Positions 36,741 to 48,511 of a DNA stretch of 64,000 nucleotides are shown piece after piece. Each line of letters opens with the position of its first letter. Positions within the stretch are counted from its first letter, which is position 1. The notes below the pieces were generated by a model. The model was not told the DNA's origin. It searched no databases and saw nothing but the letters and a program-made list of their open reading frames with translations. Location of the stretch: contig JACMZG010001911.1 in assembly GCA_018340805.1 (NCBI GenBank), positions 48,679,702 to 48,743,701 of the forward strand, read 5' to 3'. This DNA is from Microvelia longipes (Eukaryota > Arthropoda > Insecta > Hemiptera > Veliidae). The translations under genes were made by a program, and so were the position numbers.

Positions 36741-39262
36741 AACGACTATAAAAAATCTCCAGACGTTAATCTTAAAACTGGTGCTGCGAAGATTTAAAAA
36801 AAAAACAAAGAAAAATATGAACTCATAGTTAAAAAAACTTAAAAAAATGGCATAATTATATCGGAAACCGATGTAGTAAATATTGCCGCCGCGATTGACT
36901 GCGCCCCTGTTTCGGTAAATGTTAAGCACGAAGCTGCTGCTGTTCTAGTTAAATCTGTTAATAATAGCATAAATCCTAAGATTTCTTCCCAACTGAATAA
37001 GATGAATAATAAAATAAAAATTAACAATTTAGTTGTTGTCAAAGCAGACAAAGGAAATACTGCAGTTATTATGGATAGTCATAACTATGTGCAAAAGGTT
37101 GAGCAATATTTATCGGATAATGATTTTACTTTACTGTCAGCTGATCCAACTGATAACCTGCAAAAAACGGTCAGAGAGAAGGTTCTATCCTCGCTGTTAT
37201 ATCCGAATAAAAAAGGAGAAAGTAAACTCAATATGAACCCTAGTGCTCCTCGGTTGTACGGCGCTCCTAAAATCCACAAAGATAACGTTCCTATGAGGAC
37301 GGTGGCTGATGGATCTTTATCTGTTACACATAAATTAGCCCATGATTTAAACAAAACTTTCCACGAGCTTACTAACTTTAAAGCAGAGGACGCAATTAAA
37401 AATTCATATGAGCTTATTGAGGAACTTAAGAACTTAAATCTTACAGAAAAATCTATTTTAGCCTCTTTTGATGTCAAAGATATGTTTACGAATATTCCAC
37501 CTGATGTATGCACTAATCTAAGTAAACAAATCATGTTAGAAAAACAAGTTGACCCCATGTTGCAGGATGACGTTGCTACTTTGTTAGACTTGTGTTTTAA
37601 TCAAAATTATTTTAAATTTCAAGACAAGATCTATGAAGGGAAAGGCCTTGCTATGGGATCACCTGTCTCTCCTTTGGGGGCGGAGATGTACATGCATGCT
37701 TTTTATAAAAATTATGTTCATAATTTTCGTAATAAATGGAAAAAAAATATATTCGCGTATGGAAAAGGTACGTCGATGACGTCATAGTCGTATGGGAGGG
37801 ATCATTGGAAGAACTTGATCAATTTACAGACTACCTTAATACAAGACGCCGCAACATTAAATTTACGAGAGAATTAGAAGTTTTTAAGTCAATAAATTAT
37901 TTAGATATAACTTTAACTAGGACGGGTCCATGTCTGAAATTTGACATTTACAGAAAACCTACCGCGACTGATACAGTTATTCCGGCTGATTCTGCTCATC
38001 CATGGCAACATAAGTTAGCAGCTTTTCATGCACTTATACATAGACTTGAATCTTTTCCTTTAGATGACGTGGCCTATAATAAAGAAGTTAAGGTCATTAA
38101 ATTAATAGCAGAGAAAAATGGTTATAGTTGTAGTTTAATAGAAAAACTTATTTCCAAAAAGAAACGTAAAGCTGCTATGTCAAGAATACATAACGGCGAT
38201 ATAGCACCTAGGATTAACCAGCCCGAGAAATGGTGTGTGATTCCTTACATAGGAAATGTGAGCCTAAAGGTAGCTAAAGCAATGAAACAGAGTGCTAGAA
38301 TTGCTTTCAGGACTACCAACAACATGAAAGACGTTCTCTCCAGAGGTAAAGATGCTATTCCTAATAAGGATCGTAACGGCGTGTATCGTATTAAGTGTGG
38401 AGGCTGTGATAGCACTTACACAGGCCAAACAGGACGCAAGTACGGAGTAAGGTTGGCCGAGCATATGTTTAGAGAAACGCGTTTTCGCAAACATATTAGA
38501 GACGAAGATCACGAAAACGAAGAGCATCAGGTGTCGTTGTTATGGTATGAGAACAAAGGCAGAAAATTAGATGCGTTAGAGGCATACGAAATTTTAAAAG
38601 ATGTAGATGCGGGTACTTCCCTCAACGAACGTGTGGAAGGAAGTAAAGTCATAGCGCTGCGACATTGGCTCGAAGAGAGGGAAAGACGGCCTAACTGCAA
38701 AAATATTGCATTAAAATCAGTGCGTCCTATGCCTCTGAAGGACTATATATAACGCGGCACTCAATTTTGCATGGTAGGTTCTTTGGATTTATGCTCTACT
38801 CTACGTTTTAGCTTTTGATTTTAGAAATGTTCTAGGTTATTTGTTTTATTTTATTGATTTCATCATTTTTTAACCTTCCATTTATGTATTTATTTATTAA
38901 TTAATTTATTTTATTTAATTTATTAATTTATTTATTTTATTTATTTATTTAATTTATTTATTCAGTTTATTTATTTTATTTATTTAATTTATTTATTTAA
39001 TTTATTTATTTAATTTATTTGTTGCATTTATTTATTTTATTTATTTAATTTATTTATTGGTTTATGTATTTAATTATTTCAGTTAATTCTTCATTTTACT
39101 CTGCCTTCTTACGATTTTATTTATTAGTTATTTTATTGTTTTCTAGTTTTTAAATTTGTGTAATTTTACTGTTTGTCTAGACTGAGGATGGCCAGAAGTG
39201 GTCGAAAGTCGGCTCTTGTTTGTAATAAAAACAGTTAGTGTGAAGAGACTTGTTATTAGTTT
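36741..39262 (+). mobile_element. Penelope-like retroelement (RT plus GIY-YIG endonuclease)
   Basis: Spans the degraded N-terminal region (stops at about 36797 and 36839), the RT-endonuclease frames, an AT-rich 3' region with (TTTATTTAATTTA)-like repeats at 38880-39070, and a terminal segment near 39180-39250 reading GAGGATGGCC...GTCGAAAGTCGG, then AATAAA. That segment is typical of Penelope-like 3' ends. Inserted in, or joined to, a Copia fragment. Some Copia sequence is missing across the site. Confidence 0.8.
36900..38752 (+). pseudogene. Penelope-like reverse transcriptase/GIY-YIG endonuclease ORF (one frameshift)
   Basis: The first frame (37002-37787) shows KADKGNTAVIMDSHNYVQ, RLYGAPKIHKDNVPMRTV, LASFDVKDMFTNIP and GLAMGSPVSPLGAEMYM, the N-terminal and RT blocks of Penelope-like elements. 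The second (37736-38752) continues with RYVDDVIVVW, the catalytic Y-x-D-D. Its C-terminus carries the CxxC plus GIY-YIG nuclease: GVYRIKCGGC, STYTGQTGRKYGVRLAEH, and DAGTSLNERVEGSK. The frames differ by one base at a run of eight A at 37738-37745, most simply a 1-nt loss. Otherwise it is quite intact, so the insertion may be fairly young. Confidence 0.88.
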
Positions 39263-39289
39263 ATATATATATTAAAAAAATGGGTAAAT

Positions 39290-39930
39290 TTGTGAAATTT
39301 TCCTCTTCACATCGGATTCGCTTCGCTCGTCCTCAGAATATACAATACGCCAAATTTAAACTTCAACATGTTTTTGGACTCGCTTCGCTCGTGCTCAGAT
39401 AGTAAATACATCCGTTTCATTATCATCAGTCACCCGTATAGCACTGACCACGGTCAAAGCTACTTTACTTTTATGATCCAACAAGAATTGGAATGTGGAT
39501 ATACTTGTCGCATTGAAACGATGCTTTGTGTACTCATTTATTAAGTAAAGTTATACACTCATACTGAAATTCAATTCAATTAAACAATTTTCTGATTTTT
39601 TATTTGAAAAAAAAACGTACTCAAGTCATTCCATAAAAATTGAACTAATGCTGTTGATGAGATAAAATGTAGCACGTATGTTGGTCAGATATATATGGCT
39701 ACATGCATGACAAATTTCAATTGGATTTCATGTTTTTTCCGTGTTTTATGATTTTTCAAAATTGTTCTGATTTATTATTGCGGGTTAATGATGTTTAAAA
39801 AAATATTTTCTAAATAGCACAACTACAGTGGTAGATTGATTTTTCTACAAAGTTTCAATTCTCTAACATAAATACACTAGGAGCTACGAAGATAACACAC
39901 ACACACACACATACAGACAACTTTAAGAAA
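39290..39930. repeat. Dispersed repeats including a second 5S-like segment
   Basis: 39300-39400 repeats CGGATTCGCTTCGCTCGTCC. 39408-39480 has a degraded 5S-like stretch (GTCACCC, GCACTGACCAC, ACTTTTATGATCC), and the downstream 'tatacttgtcgc' and 'ttattgcgggttaatg' match the repeat at 18860-19000. A short (AC)n lies at 39896-39911. Confidence 0.45.
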
Positions 39931-39968
39931 CAAAATAATTGTGCGAGAGAAACAATTATTTTATTTTG
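39931..39968. repeat. Short palindromic FB-1 scrap
   Basis: CAAAATAATTGTGCGAGAGA followed by AACAATTATTTTATTTTG. Carries the terminal GTGCGAGAGA motif of the 11344-12035 foldback family. Confidence 0.45.
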
Positions 39969-40004
39969 TATCGACTGGTGATGTTTTGCAAAACTCGGTA
40001 GTAT

Positions 40005-40105
40005 CATCATAAAAGGGACTTGGTTAAAAGGAATCTAATTAAATTAACATATTATATTGGGACAGGCGAAATGCCGGCCAATGTTTTCACTAAACAGGCT
40101 GAAAT
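40005..40105 (+). pseudogene. Copia-type C-terminal fragment
   Basis: Translation gives KRDLVKRNLIKLTYY then GTGEMPANVFTKQ, matching the end of Copia RNase H (F.RDLV..G.I.L.YIPTEEM.AD.FTK). Probably the other side of the Copia copy at 36500-36740. Most of the RNase H region between them is missing. Confidence 0.6.
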
Positions 40106-40201
40106 AATTAAAGTACATTAATTTTCTTAAATTTTAGGTTTATCCAAAATCATTCAAAACAGTAGATCATTCAAAACACCTTAAGGTCTCACATTTGTTG
40201 T

Positions 40202-40477
40202 TTTAAAGATCCCGTCGACGCGGAACTTAATAGTGGCGTCTACCTGATCCAGTGTGGTTACTGTAAAGCGCAGTATGTAGGACAGACAGGTAGGAACCTG
40301 CGTACCAGAGCTCAGGAGCACCTGCGTAATGATACTAGTAGGTTTTATCAACATCTTATTAAAGATGGCCATGATAATGCTGATCACCGAGCAGGTTTTA
40401 TTCATTTTGTTAATAAAGGCAGAGATTTAATAATGGACGCTTGGAAAAATTTGAGATCTGTAGAAGCAGGCAGGTGA
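40202..40477 (+). pseudogene. Penelope-like GIY-YIG endonuclease fragment
   Basis: Open translation: SGVYLIQCGYCKAQYVGQTG, then RNLRTRAQEHL, ending in LRSVEAGR and a stop. GVY-x10-YVGQT is the GIY-YIG nuclease core, with a Penelope-type CxxC between the two parts. It differs from the copy at 38390, so it is a separate, truncated insertion. It ends within the 'EAGtslNer' motif, exactly at an AT microsatellite. Confidence 0.75.
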
Positions 40478-40478
40478 T

Positions 40479-40566
<88 letters not shown>

Positions 40567-40590
40567 GTGTGTGTGTGTGTGTGTGTGTAT
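40478..40590. repeat. AT/GT microsatellite
   Basis: (TA)n of about 70 nt then (GT)n of about 40 nt. Open frames on both strands here are microsatellite artefacts. Confidence 0.9.
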
Positions 40591-41240
40591 GTTTTTTTTT
40601 CGAGCAATTGCAAACTGCATGCTCCATTTATTAAATACTACATGCATTTCAACAAGAATGTAGAAATTTCAAAGTACATCATGTTCAACTTAAATGACGC
40701 CTAATCTACTTAAATACTAAGAAATTAAAGTGAGAACTTAACATAAAAAATAAAATAAAATGAAAAATCCTCTTAGTTTGCAGTTACCTCAGATGCTACT
40801 AAAGCTAGGTTAGGAACAATCTGCAAATTAGTTACAAATGGAAAATAAAGCATTTAATCTCTATGTTAAAAATAACCTGAAATAAAACAAAATACTGGCC
40901 AAATTATATTGAGTATCAAAGAACAGGATTAATGTTAATGCAAAGAATTAAAATATAAAACAAAAACTGTAATCTGGAGCAACTGCTTCCTCCTATAAAT
41001 AACAAATTATAATTGAACGAAGAGTATAAAAGACTAAAAGAGTAATCACAAAATGAATTTATGGAGGCATAAGATAATTAAGATTAAGATGCAAGCTCAT
41101 CATGAGCTTAATCATCATGATACTTACACAAAAAACACAACTAGAGCAATCGTAAAAAAATAAACCAAAAGAAAGATTAACATAATGATAAAACACTTTA
41201 GCGAACATAGAAGGCAGCAGCCTTCTACAAATTGTGTGTG
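40591..41240. other. AT-rich spacer
   Basis: No gene or recognised element. Short (GT)n at 41234-41247. Confidence 0.45.
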
Positions 41241-41254
41241 TGTGTGTAAAAGAT

Positions 41255-41605
41255 CTACCTGTATAGAAATGAAAATTGGCATATGGTGAGATGTAAAGAA
41301 GGTTACGAGGCCTTGTTTGGAAAAAACGATGACGTTATCAACCCTATATGACGTCATTAAAAAAATTTTGGCTTTAAAACAAGGTATTACATATTTATAT
41401 TCAACATATTCAAATTTGCGGCAAGCTAAATAGATTGAGACCAGTTTCAGCCATATTAGACCATCCCTAGTGACACAAACATTGGATAATATATACTATA
41501 TATTGTTGTATATACGTCTAGGTCAATGACTTCTGCGATATCTGTTAGGTTCAGTATAGCTAGATCTAGAGAAGGATTGGAACCGGTTTCTTGGCGCTCT
41601 TCTAA
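41255..41605. repeat. Partial copy of the putative LTR at 56516-57202
   Basis: Shares in order 'agttacgaggcc' or its equivalent, 'aaaac.atgacgt.atcaa', TGACGTCA (41349-41356), 'ggctttaaaacaaggtatt', 'ccatttcagc'-like text, and 'atacgtctaggtcaa.gactt' with 'gatatctgttggttcagta'. It lacks the TATA/ORF part of the 57-kb copy. Confidence 0.55.
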
Positions 41606-42900
41606 GTAGTGTTATTGGCAAATAACGTAATTATGACGTCTTCAGCTATTAAAATTAAAGTTTTCATTTTGTATACAGTGGTCGAAAGATAATTGTTTAA
41701 CGTTACATATATCTCATTGTATGTATAAAAACGTCTGTATGGCCCCTTTGGGGCCATAACCGATAGAAATTCGCCAGATACATGGCAAAATGCCTTGTAA
41801 AAAGTAATACTAAAACAACGACTGTATGGACTTGAAAAGACCACAGCAAGGGGGCGCGACTTCGCTAAATACATGGCAAAAAACTATTAAAAAATGATAA
41901 AACAACAAATAATACAAAACAACGTGGCCACGAGGCGGCCACAAGGAGGCCTTCAGCCTGAAGCATCTCTGAGGGGGCGAGGCCGCGTAGCGGCTACGGG
42001 TCGATTTATTTCCGTCATGGATAGCAAGATGTGAAACTCCTTGCAGAGTCGATCGGTTGATCGACTCTGCGAAGAGTTCAGCCCTACTAATCTCTAAAGT
42101 TTAATAACTTAAATGGCATCATGTCAAAATAATTTACGTCAGGGGTTTTCAAAATTCCAGCTTTGAAATCTACCATCGAGCTAAATTTTGGCGTACCTTG
42201 TAACTGGAGTGAGTTTGCAACATTTTTTTCTAAGGTGCCCCATTGTGGTAGGAGCAAATTCATTAAATATTTTTAGTCCTAATTATACAAAATAGCTGAT
42301 TTTTTTTAAATTAATGAATAACAAATCATGCGAGCGTAGCAAGCTTAAAAAATTAGCTCTTTTTAATTGTTTTTTTTTTTTAATTTAAAAAAATTAACCA
42401 GCACCGCCTAAGCTATTATCTTTTTCTTTAATTTGCCCTTCATTTTTTGGATCTTGGGGGGGGGGGGAGCATCTCATCTTTGCCCCCCCTTGTATCCGCG
42501 CCTGCGTTCCTCATGTAAATCTAACTTGGTAAATTGTTTTTAAAATATGTGTGTCGTCATTAACACACAATAATGACCCTACACTACAAAAATTAAAAAA
42601 AAATACAAATCCTCAATACGTGTGTAGATCAGGCTGAAATTTCCTACCCATGTACTATAATGTAAAATTAACATTTTATTATCAATATTAGCTCTTCTTT
42701 TATTTATTGACATATGTAAAATAATGTTATCACGTTATTTCACTAATACATTTATTTGCTTATATCGTGGCATTATGCCACTTATATAAACTATTAAGAC
42801 GAACTAATAAATGACAACAACCACGTGGCCACGAGGCGGCAACTGGGAGGCGTTGAGAGTCGACGCCGCGTGGCGCTCAACTGGCCGAAGGCCTCTTGTT
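41606..42900. other. Spacer with two GC-rich blocks and a perfect hairpin
   Basis: 41920-42000 and 42820-42895 share CGTGGCCACGAGGCGGC and 'ggaggc.tt' text, and are far more GC-rich than their surroundings. 42043-42070 is a perfect 12-bp stem GCAGAGTCGATC with loop GGTT. No gene recognised. Such GC-rich blocks probably belong to a dispersed repeat. Confidence 0.4.
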
Positions 42901-43184
42901 TTTTAATTAAATCAATTAAACGAAGAATAATTTTGATGTTAAATAATCAAGATTCGAATCTTGACCTCAATAAGAAATACCTTCATTATATGGTTATTTT
43001 GTTTCTCTGTTTTGTTAACTAGTTTCTCTAAATTTTTAATCTCAATAAACAGAAACATAGCCGCTTTTATTTATTTTATGAAGAAACCATCACTTCCATA
43101 TTTTCCACAAAATTCGCTTTATAAGGACAGAACCGGGTTTCAGCTTACGCTAAAGAGAACACAATGGCTCTTCACAGCGCCAAA

Positions 43185-43186
<2 letters not shown>

Positions 43187-43256
<70 letters not shown>

Positions 43257-43269
43257 TATATATATATAT

Positions 43270-43339
<70 letters not shown>

Positions 43340-43345
43340 TTTATT
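43187..43345. repeat. AT microsatellite
   Basis: About 150 nt of (AT)n with short slips. Confidence 0.9.
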
Positions 43346-43778
43346 TTTTTTAAATAGCAACTACTACCTGTTCCCTTAATGATTACAGGTAATACTCTGA
43401 ATTAATAATAATAAAAATAAAAGAAACTAAAGTAATAATAAACATAGTTTGGAAATATCCATCTTTAAATAGATGCTATCAAATAGCATAATCTATGTAT
43501 TTTATTGTTTTCTCGATTTTGATAGCTTTAATAATGTTATTAAGAAGTCCTAATACATGATATTGGCCTTGGGTGCTTGGTAGTTGCAATTTTTGCAAGT
43601 CTATCAACTGACATAGTATATCAAAATCTAATATTTATCATTCTAACATTCAGCTTCTACTATTAAAGCAAGCTTAAGGAAAACAGATGCTGAGAAAAAA
43701 TCCAAAATTAAAAGAGATACAGACTGGCCATGTCATGCAGAAGGACAATAATGACAGTAAATAGATTTATTTACAAAG

Positions 43779-46700
43779 TTAAAATAGCTTATCAAAATCT
43801 AGAGAATTTACAAAAGTTATAAAATCATTCCAAAGGTGCTCGGTGAGGTCACGCAAGGACACTGGCCAGACGTAACTGTGTTGGATGGTTGCACTTCTTA
43901 TTAACCTAGATCTTTGAGGCTCAAATAGTTCACAGTCGTAAATGAGATGCTCCCATGTCTGAGGACTTCCTAAACTACACGAACAAGCTTCGTTATCAGC
44001 CAGATGAAAGCGGTACAAGTAAGTTTTGTTTTTTCCGTGGCCACTCAAGACTTGTGTTGTTTTAAAGGTGATTCTGTCATTTGAAACCTTTAATTTGGCT
44101 GATATGGTCGGGAAAAACTTTTTAGTATGAGATCCGTTAGGTGTTAGATCCCACATTTCTTGCCAAGAGTGTAGTACTTGTTGACGGACTTGATTGTTGA
44201 CGTAAGATACAGGAATTCTGTAAAAGTCGATGGCAAGGCTTCCATCTGATGCCGCTTCTTTTGCAAGGGTATCAGCCATCTCATTCCCAACAATACCAAC
44301 ATGCGCTTTCACCCAGTGGAGTTCTACGATCCAGCCTTTTGTTAGTAGAGTTTGAAGACATTTTCTTATCTGCTCTGCTGTATCTAGATGACAGGAAACG
44401 TTATGTATGATGTCTAATGCCACTTGACTATCTGTTGATATTTTCGCAGACTTTCGTATCTCTAAACTATCTCGATCAAGTAACCACTGGAGAGCTTTTA
44501 GAACAGCTAATAATTCAGCTTGATTGTTACTGCACCATAATGCTAAACGAAATCTTAGTGTGGAGACTGGAACCGGATCGTTTTTCTGATACACCGCAAT
44601 GCCACAACCTGTCTCTCCAGATTCAAGCTTACTTCCATCTGTGTAGATCTCCCTATCAAAATCAATACTATCCCCTTCTTTGCAGAATAAAACCGATGCA
44701 GGGTGAATCCACTTATTTGGTGGGACAGGTTTGTCTACTGGATATACAGGCAAGTTGGCACTTGGTTTTTTCATTGTGTTGTACTTTTCCGAGCAGCTAT
44801 AGACAACCAAGTCAATTGGCTCATTCTCTGAAAGAACACAGCAGGCATCAAAAGAGATAGTCTTAAAGCCTTTTATAATCCGCAGAAGGATTTTTCTTTG
44901 AACAGATCTCATTTTCCATTTATTGTAATCTTTGGACATTGTTTTCTGCCAAACAGGAGCTGCGTAGGTAAGAACTGGTAGAATTGCACCGTTGTATATT
45001 ATATTCAAAGCATCACTGCCTAATCCCCAGTAAACTTTAGCGGACCTAGATAAGGTTTGTATAAGCTGAGATGCTTTCTCACAAATGTATTTAATGTGAT
45101 GATTCCAGGATAAGTACTGGTCAATCCAAACGCCTAAGTATTTCATGGTCTCAACCTGCTGAACTAAATGTCCTTTGAAATAAACTTTAAACGGCGTATC
45201 GCTACGACGCCTTGTTGTGACGTACATCATAGCCGACTTCTGGGGGTTAAACTCTATTTTATTGGCTAAAGACCAATCTTCTATGCAGTATAAAGCACTA
45301 TTGGCAAGGATCTGTAGTTCAAGCTCATCATCTGCCACAATGATTAAAAAGAAATTGTCAGCAAAGGCTTTGGCAAACACTCCTTCTGGGTAATCTAATT
45401 TAAGAAGGGGATCGTACATTATTATCCAGTAACCTGGTGCACTGCAGCTCCCTTGTGGGCAACCTTTTTCAGCTTTCCTTATGAGATGAATAGATGGTGT
45501 CTTTAGATTGGCTGTTCTATTAGAGAAATAGCTACTTGCAAGTTTATAAAGGTTTCTCGGACAGTTCTTAAGTTTCAGCTGATATAATATAGAAGGCCAC
45601 CACGCAGAGTCAAAAGCGCCTTGCACGTCTAAGGAATAAGGAGTACTCTTTGACGAGTTGACAAAGCCCTTTCAATAATGTCTTTAACGTCCATTAAAGC
45701 ATCAACTGTACTTTTTTGCGGCTAAAATCCATATTGATTACTGGAAAGCGAGTTGTTAATTTGGAGGAAATGCATTATCCTAGATATATGAAGTTTCTCC
45801 AACAACTTCCCCGCCAGAGGAAGAAGACTTATGGGCCGGTATTTTGAAACATCTTCGCTCTTCTCTTTACCTCCTTTAACAATTAAAATGATGACAGATT
45901 CCTTCCATAGTTTGGGAAAACATCCTGTTTTCAAGCATTGATTGTATAGAGAACATATGCTATTAGGGAGGAGAGAATTTACTTTTAATAGAATAGATTT
46001 TGTGAGTCCATCATGACCTGGAGCCTTCCCCTCTTCAAAGCTCTCGATTGCATTTGATATCTCCAGTTTAGTAAATGGAAAATCGTCTGCTGTTGTAATA
46101 TCTTTAGATATGTTGTTCCTTATTGATTGATGAACGGAAGTTTCTTCAGCTGAGTCTTTTGGAATGCATTTATCCATAATTAAATTTATTGTGTCTTCTA
46201 AGCTATTGGTATAGGAACCGTCCTTCTTTTTGAGAGTTGTTAGCTTCACAGGAGATTTTAATTTACCCGCTGCTGCTTTGTAGACGGTATTCCACGGAGA
46301 TCTACGATCAGTTGCATTACAGAAGGCTCGCCAACATCCCTGCTTTGATTTTAATATGTTGGCTGATAATTTAGCTTTTGCTTCATAATATTCTGTTTTT
46401 CTAGTAGCCCTCAAAGATTGATCTCTTTTAGTGCGTTGAAACCTTCTCCGAAGTCTTCTTACGTTTCTCCTTTCATTTTCGATCTCTTTATTCCACCAAG
46501 GAACTTCTTTCTTAGAACTCCCAAAACTATTGTTTGTTTTCTTTGGCATTGAAAAATCACAGGATTCAGTAACTATTTTCATAACTTGTTCTACACATGC
46601 TTCAATATCCCAAGAATTATTCACATAAAAAGATAATCTTTCATCCACCGATTCCCAGTCGTTGTGATTCAGTTCTAGCTGTTGAGACAAAATTCTAGTT

Positions 46701-48511
46701 AGATATTAGCAAGTTTTAGAAAATAAAGATTCCTCAAACTTCTTCCAGTCGGCAGCATTAGTACGGTAACGTAATCCTACGTCAAATTGGTCTCTACTAA
46801 TTCCCTTTAAAGACGAATGAATATTAAAGCGTATTATTCGATGATCGGAAAATGATTCATCATCGCAATTTTCTCATGCCGAAATAAAAGTTACCAATGA
46901 TGCTGTCGCTATCGTTAAGTCAATATTACTAGATCCATGAGATGTCTGGTATGTTGGATTACCATCGTTTTGATTTAAGATAGACAAATTATTTGCGGCA
47001 ATATAATCATCGAGCCTATCTCCTCTTGGTTCGGTTACAGTGTCAAACCAACTATTTGATCTTGCATTAGCATCAACACATATTAAAACATTTGTAGTTC
47101 GTAAGCTGTTTAGGGCATCTATTTTCTTAAGATCTTCATCTATACTTCTTCCATCATGAAAATATCCACTAGCAACAAGGAACTTGAAGCCCGAATTAAA
47201 ACTTATTTCTACCACTGCGAAGTCTTCGTCTGAAAGTGAACTTAGGAGTAGAGCGTCTAAACGAGGATTAGTTACAACTACGGCTGCTCTACATCTACCA
47301 ACTCCAGCTGAAAACACCTTCCAAGTACGTGGGAAACCTGCGGGGGCATCATTTTTAAGATACGGTTCTGGATTAAAGCTATATCGACTTTCAAACTGAA
47401 TAATAGTTGCACCAAGTTACTAGATGCTGAACGTCCCCGCCCAACGTTTAATTGGAGACACTTAATTCTACTATTATCATCGTAAGTGTAATTAATCATC
47501 GCACTATTATTCATGATGCCCATAGTCAATCGACATTTTTATATTTTTAACAATCATTTGGTAACAAGGACAATTTTTATCAAGGGCCGCATGGTTTGGA
47601 TTAAATTTATTTTTAGATTTACTTTGGGCATTGTGGGCTACACAATTAATGCATTTATGTTCCTCGGACTTCTTTTGGCATTCTTTAAGTTCATGATTTG
47701 GTGCATTTGTCTGGCGATCTCAGCTTCTTGTTGCTCAATCTGCAGTAGCTCTTGGTGCTATAAAATCTGCAGTTCTAGTTGCCGTCGCTTAACTGAACTG
47801 CTTGCACTATAGACACTACCAAGTACCAGGACGAGGACGTATGAAAATATGTGAATGAACAGCTGTCAACCTGATCATTTACAAATTGTCATGCGTCTCA
47901 CTCTCCAACAATAAATTTATAAGTTCATTGGTACAAAGATATGGCTTTAAGCACTTTATAACAAAATAAGATTTATTTTATTGCTTTACCGGCTTGTTAA
48001 TATGGAAACGCCGATTTAATTTATTTTCAACATATACACCTAAAAACTTAGAAGTACATATTTTAATTTATTTATTTTATTTTTAGTTTATTAAATTTTA
48101 CCCAATTTGATAAGCGTTTCAAATCATCAATTATATATTTCATAAAGTTTTTCCTTGAAATATTAAATAAAAGAGTTACATCGTCCGCATATAGAGCCAT
48201 TATATACGGATACCGCTAGAGACCAGGAGTAGAGCGTCTAAACGAGGATTAGTTACAACTACGGCTGCTCTACATCTACCAACTCCAGCTGAAAACACCT
48301 TCCAAGTACGTGGGAAACCTGCGGGGGCATCATTTTTAAGATACGGTTCTTGGATTAAAGCTATATCGACTTTCAAACTGAATAATAGTTGCACCAAGTT
48401 ACTAGATGCTGAACGTCCCCGCCCAACGTTTAATTGGAGACACTTAATTCTACTATTATCATCGTAAGTGTAATTAATCATCGCACTATTATTCATGATG
48501 CCCATAGTCAA
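43779..48511 (-). pseudogene. LINE ORF2 (endonuclease, RT, RNase H), inactivated
   Basis: In order on the minus strand: APE endonuclease start (48511-48225; CLQLNVGRGRSAS, ALIQEPYL); the inserted block with a frameshifted second copy (47698-47244); rest of the endonuclease (to 46874; ICVDANARSNSW, then SFSDHR after a stop at about 46872); linker; RT (46690-45722; APGHDGLTKSILL, YRPISLLPLAGKLLEKL, SNQYGF); a stop and frameshift near 45720-45630; then a 615-codon frame with LDVQGAFDSAWW, GCPQGS, RNase H (YTDGSKLESG, STDSQVAL, VKAHVGIVGNEMADTLAKEA) and C-x-C...H...C near the end (ACSCSLGSPQTWEHLIYDCE). The RT active site reads FADN where FADD is expected. It carries several further stops, so it is dead. 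Confidence 0.85.
47244..48226. repeat. B copy and block A of a duplicated segment inside the LINE
   Basis: B (47244-47698) repeats B' (48225-48677) with a few 1-3 nt indels. A (47698-48226) matches A' at 52764-53292 at a constant offset of 5066 bp, without any difference I could find. Block A holds the start of a BEL/Pao gag coiled coil and a CR1-like RT fragment, both foreign to this LINE. B has a frameshift where B' is open. Confidence 0.8.

Noticed and set aside
40410..40704. Overlapping open frames on both strands rich in Tyr-Ile and Val-Cys
   Set aside because: Produced by the (TA)n(GT)n microsatellite.
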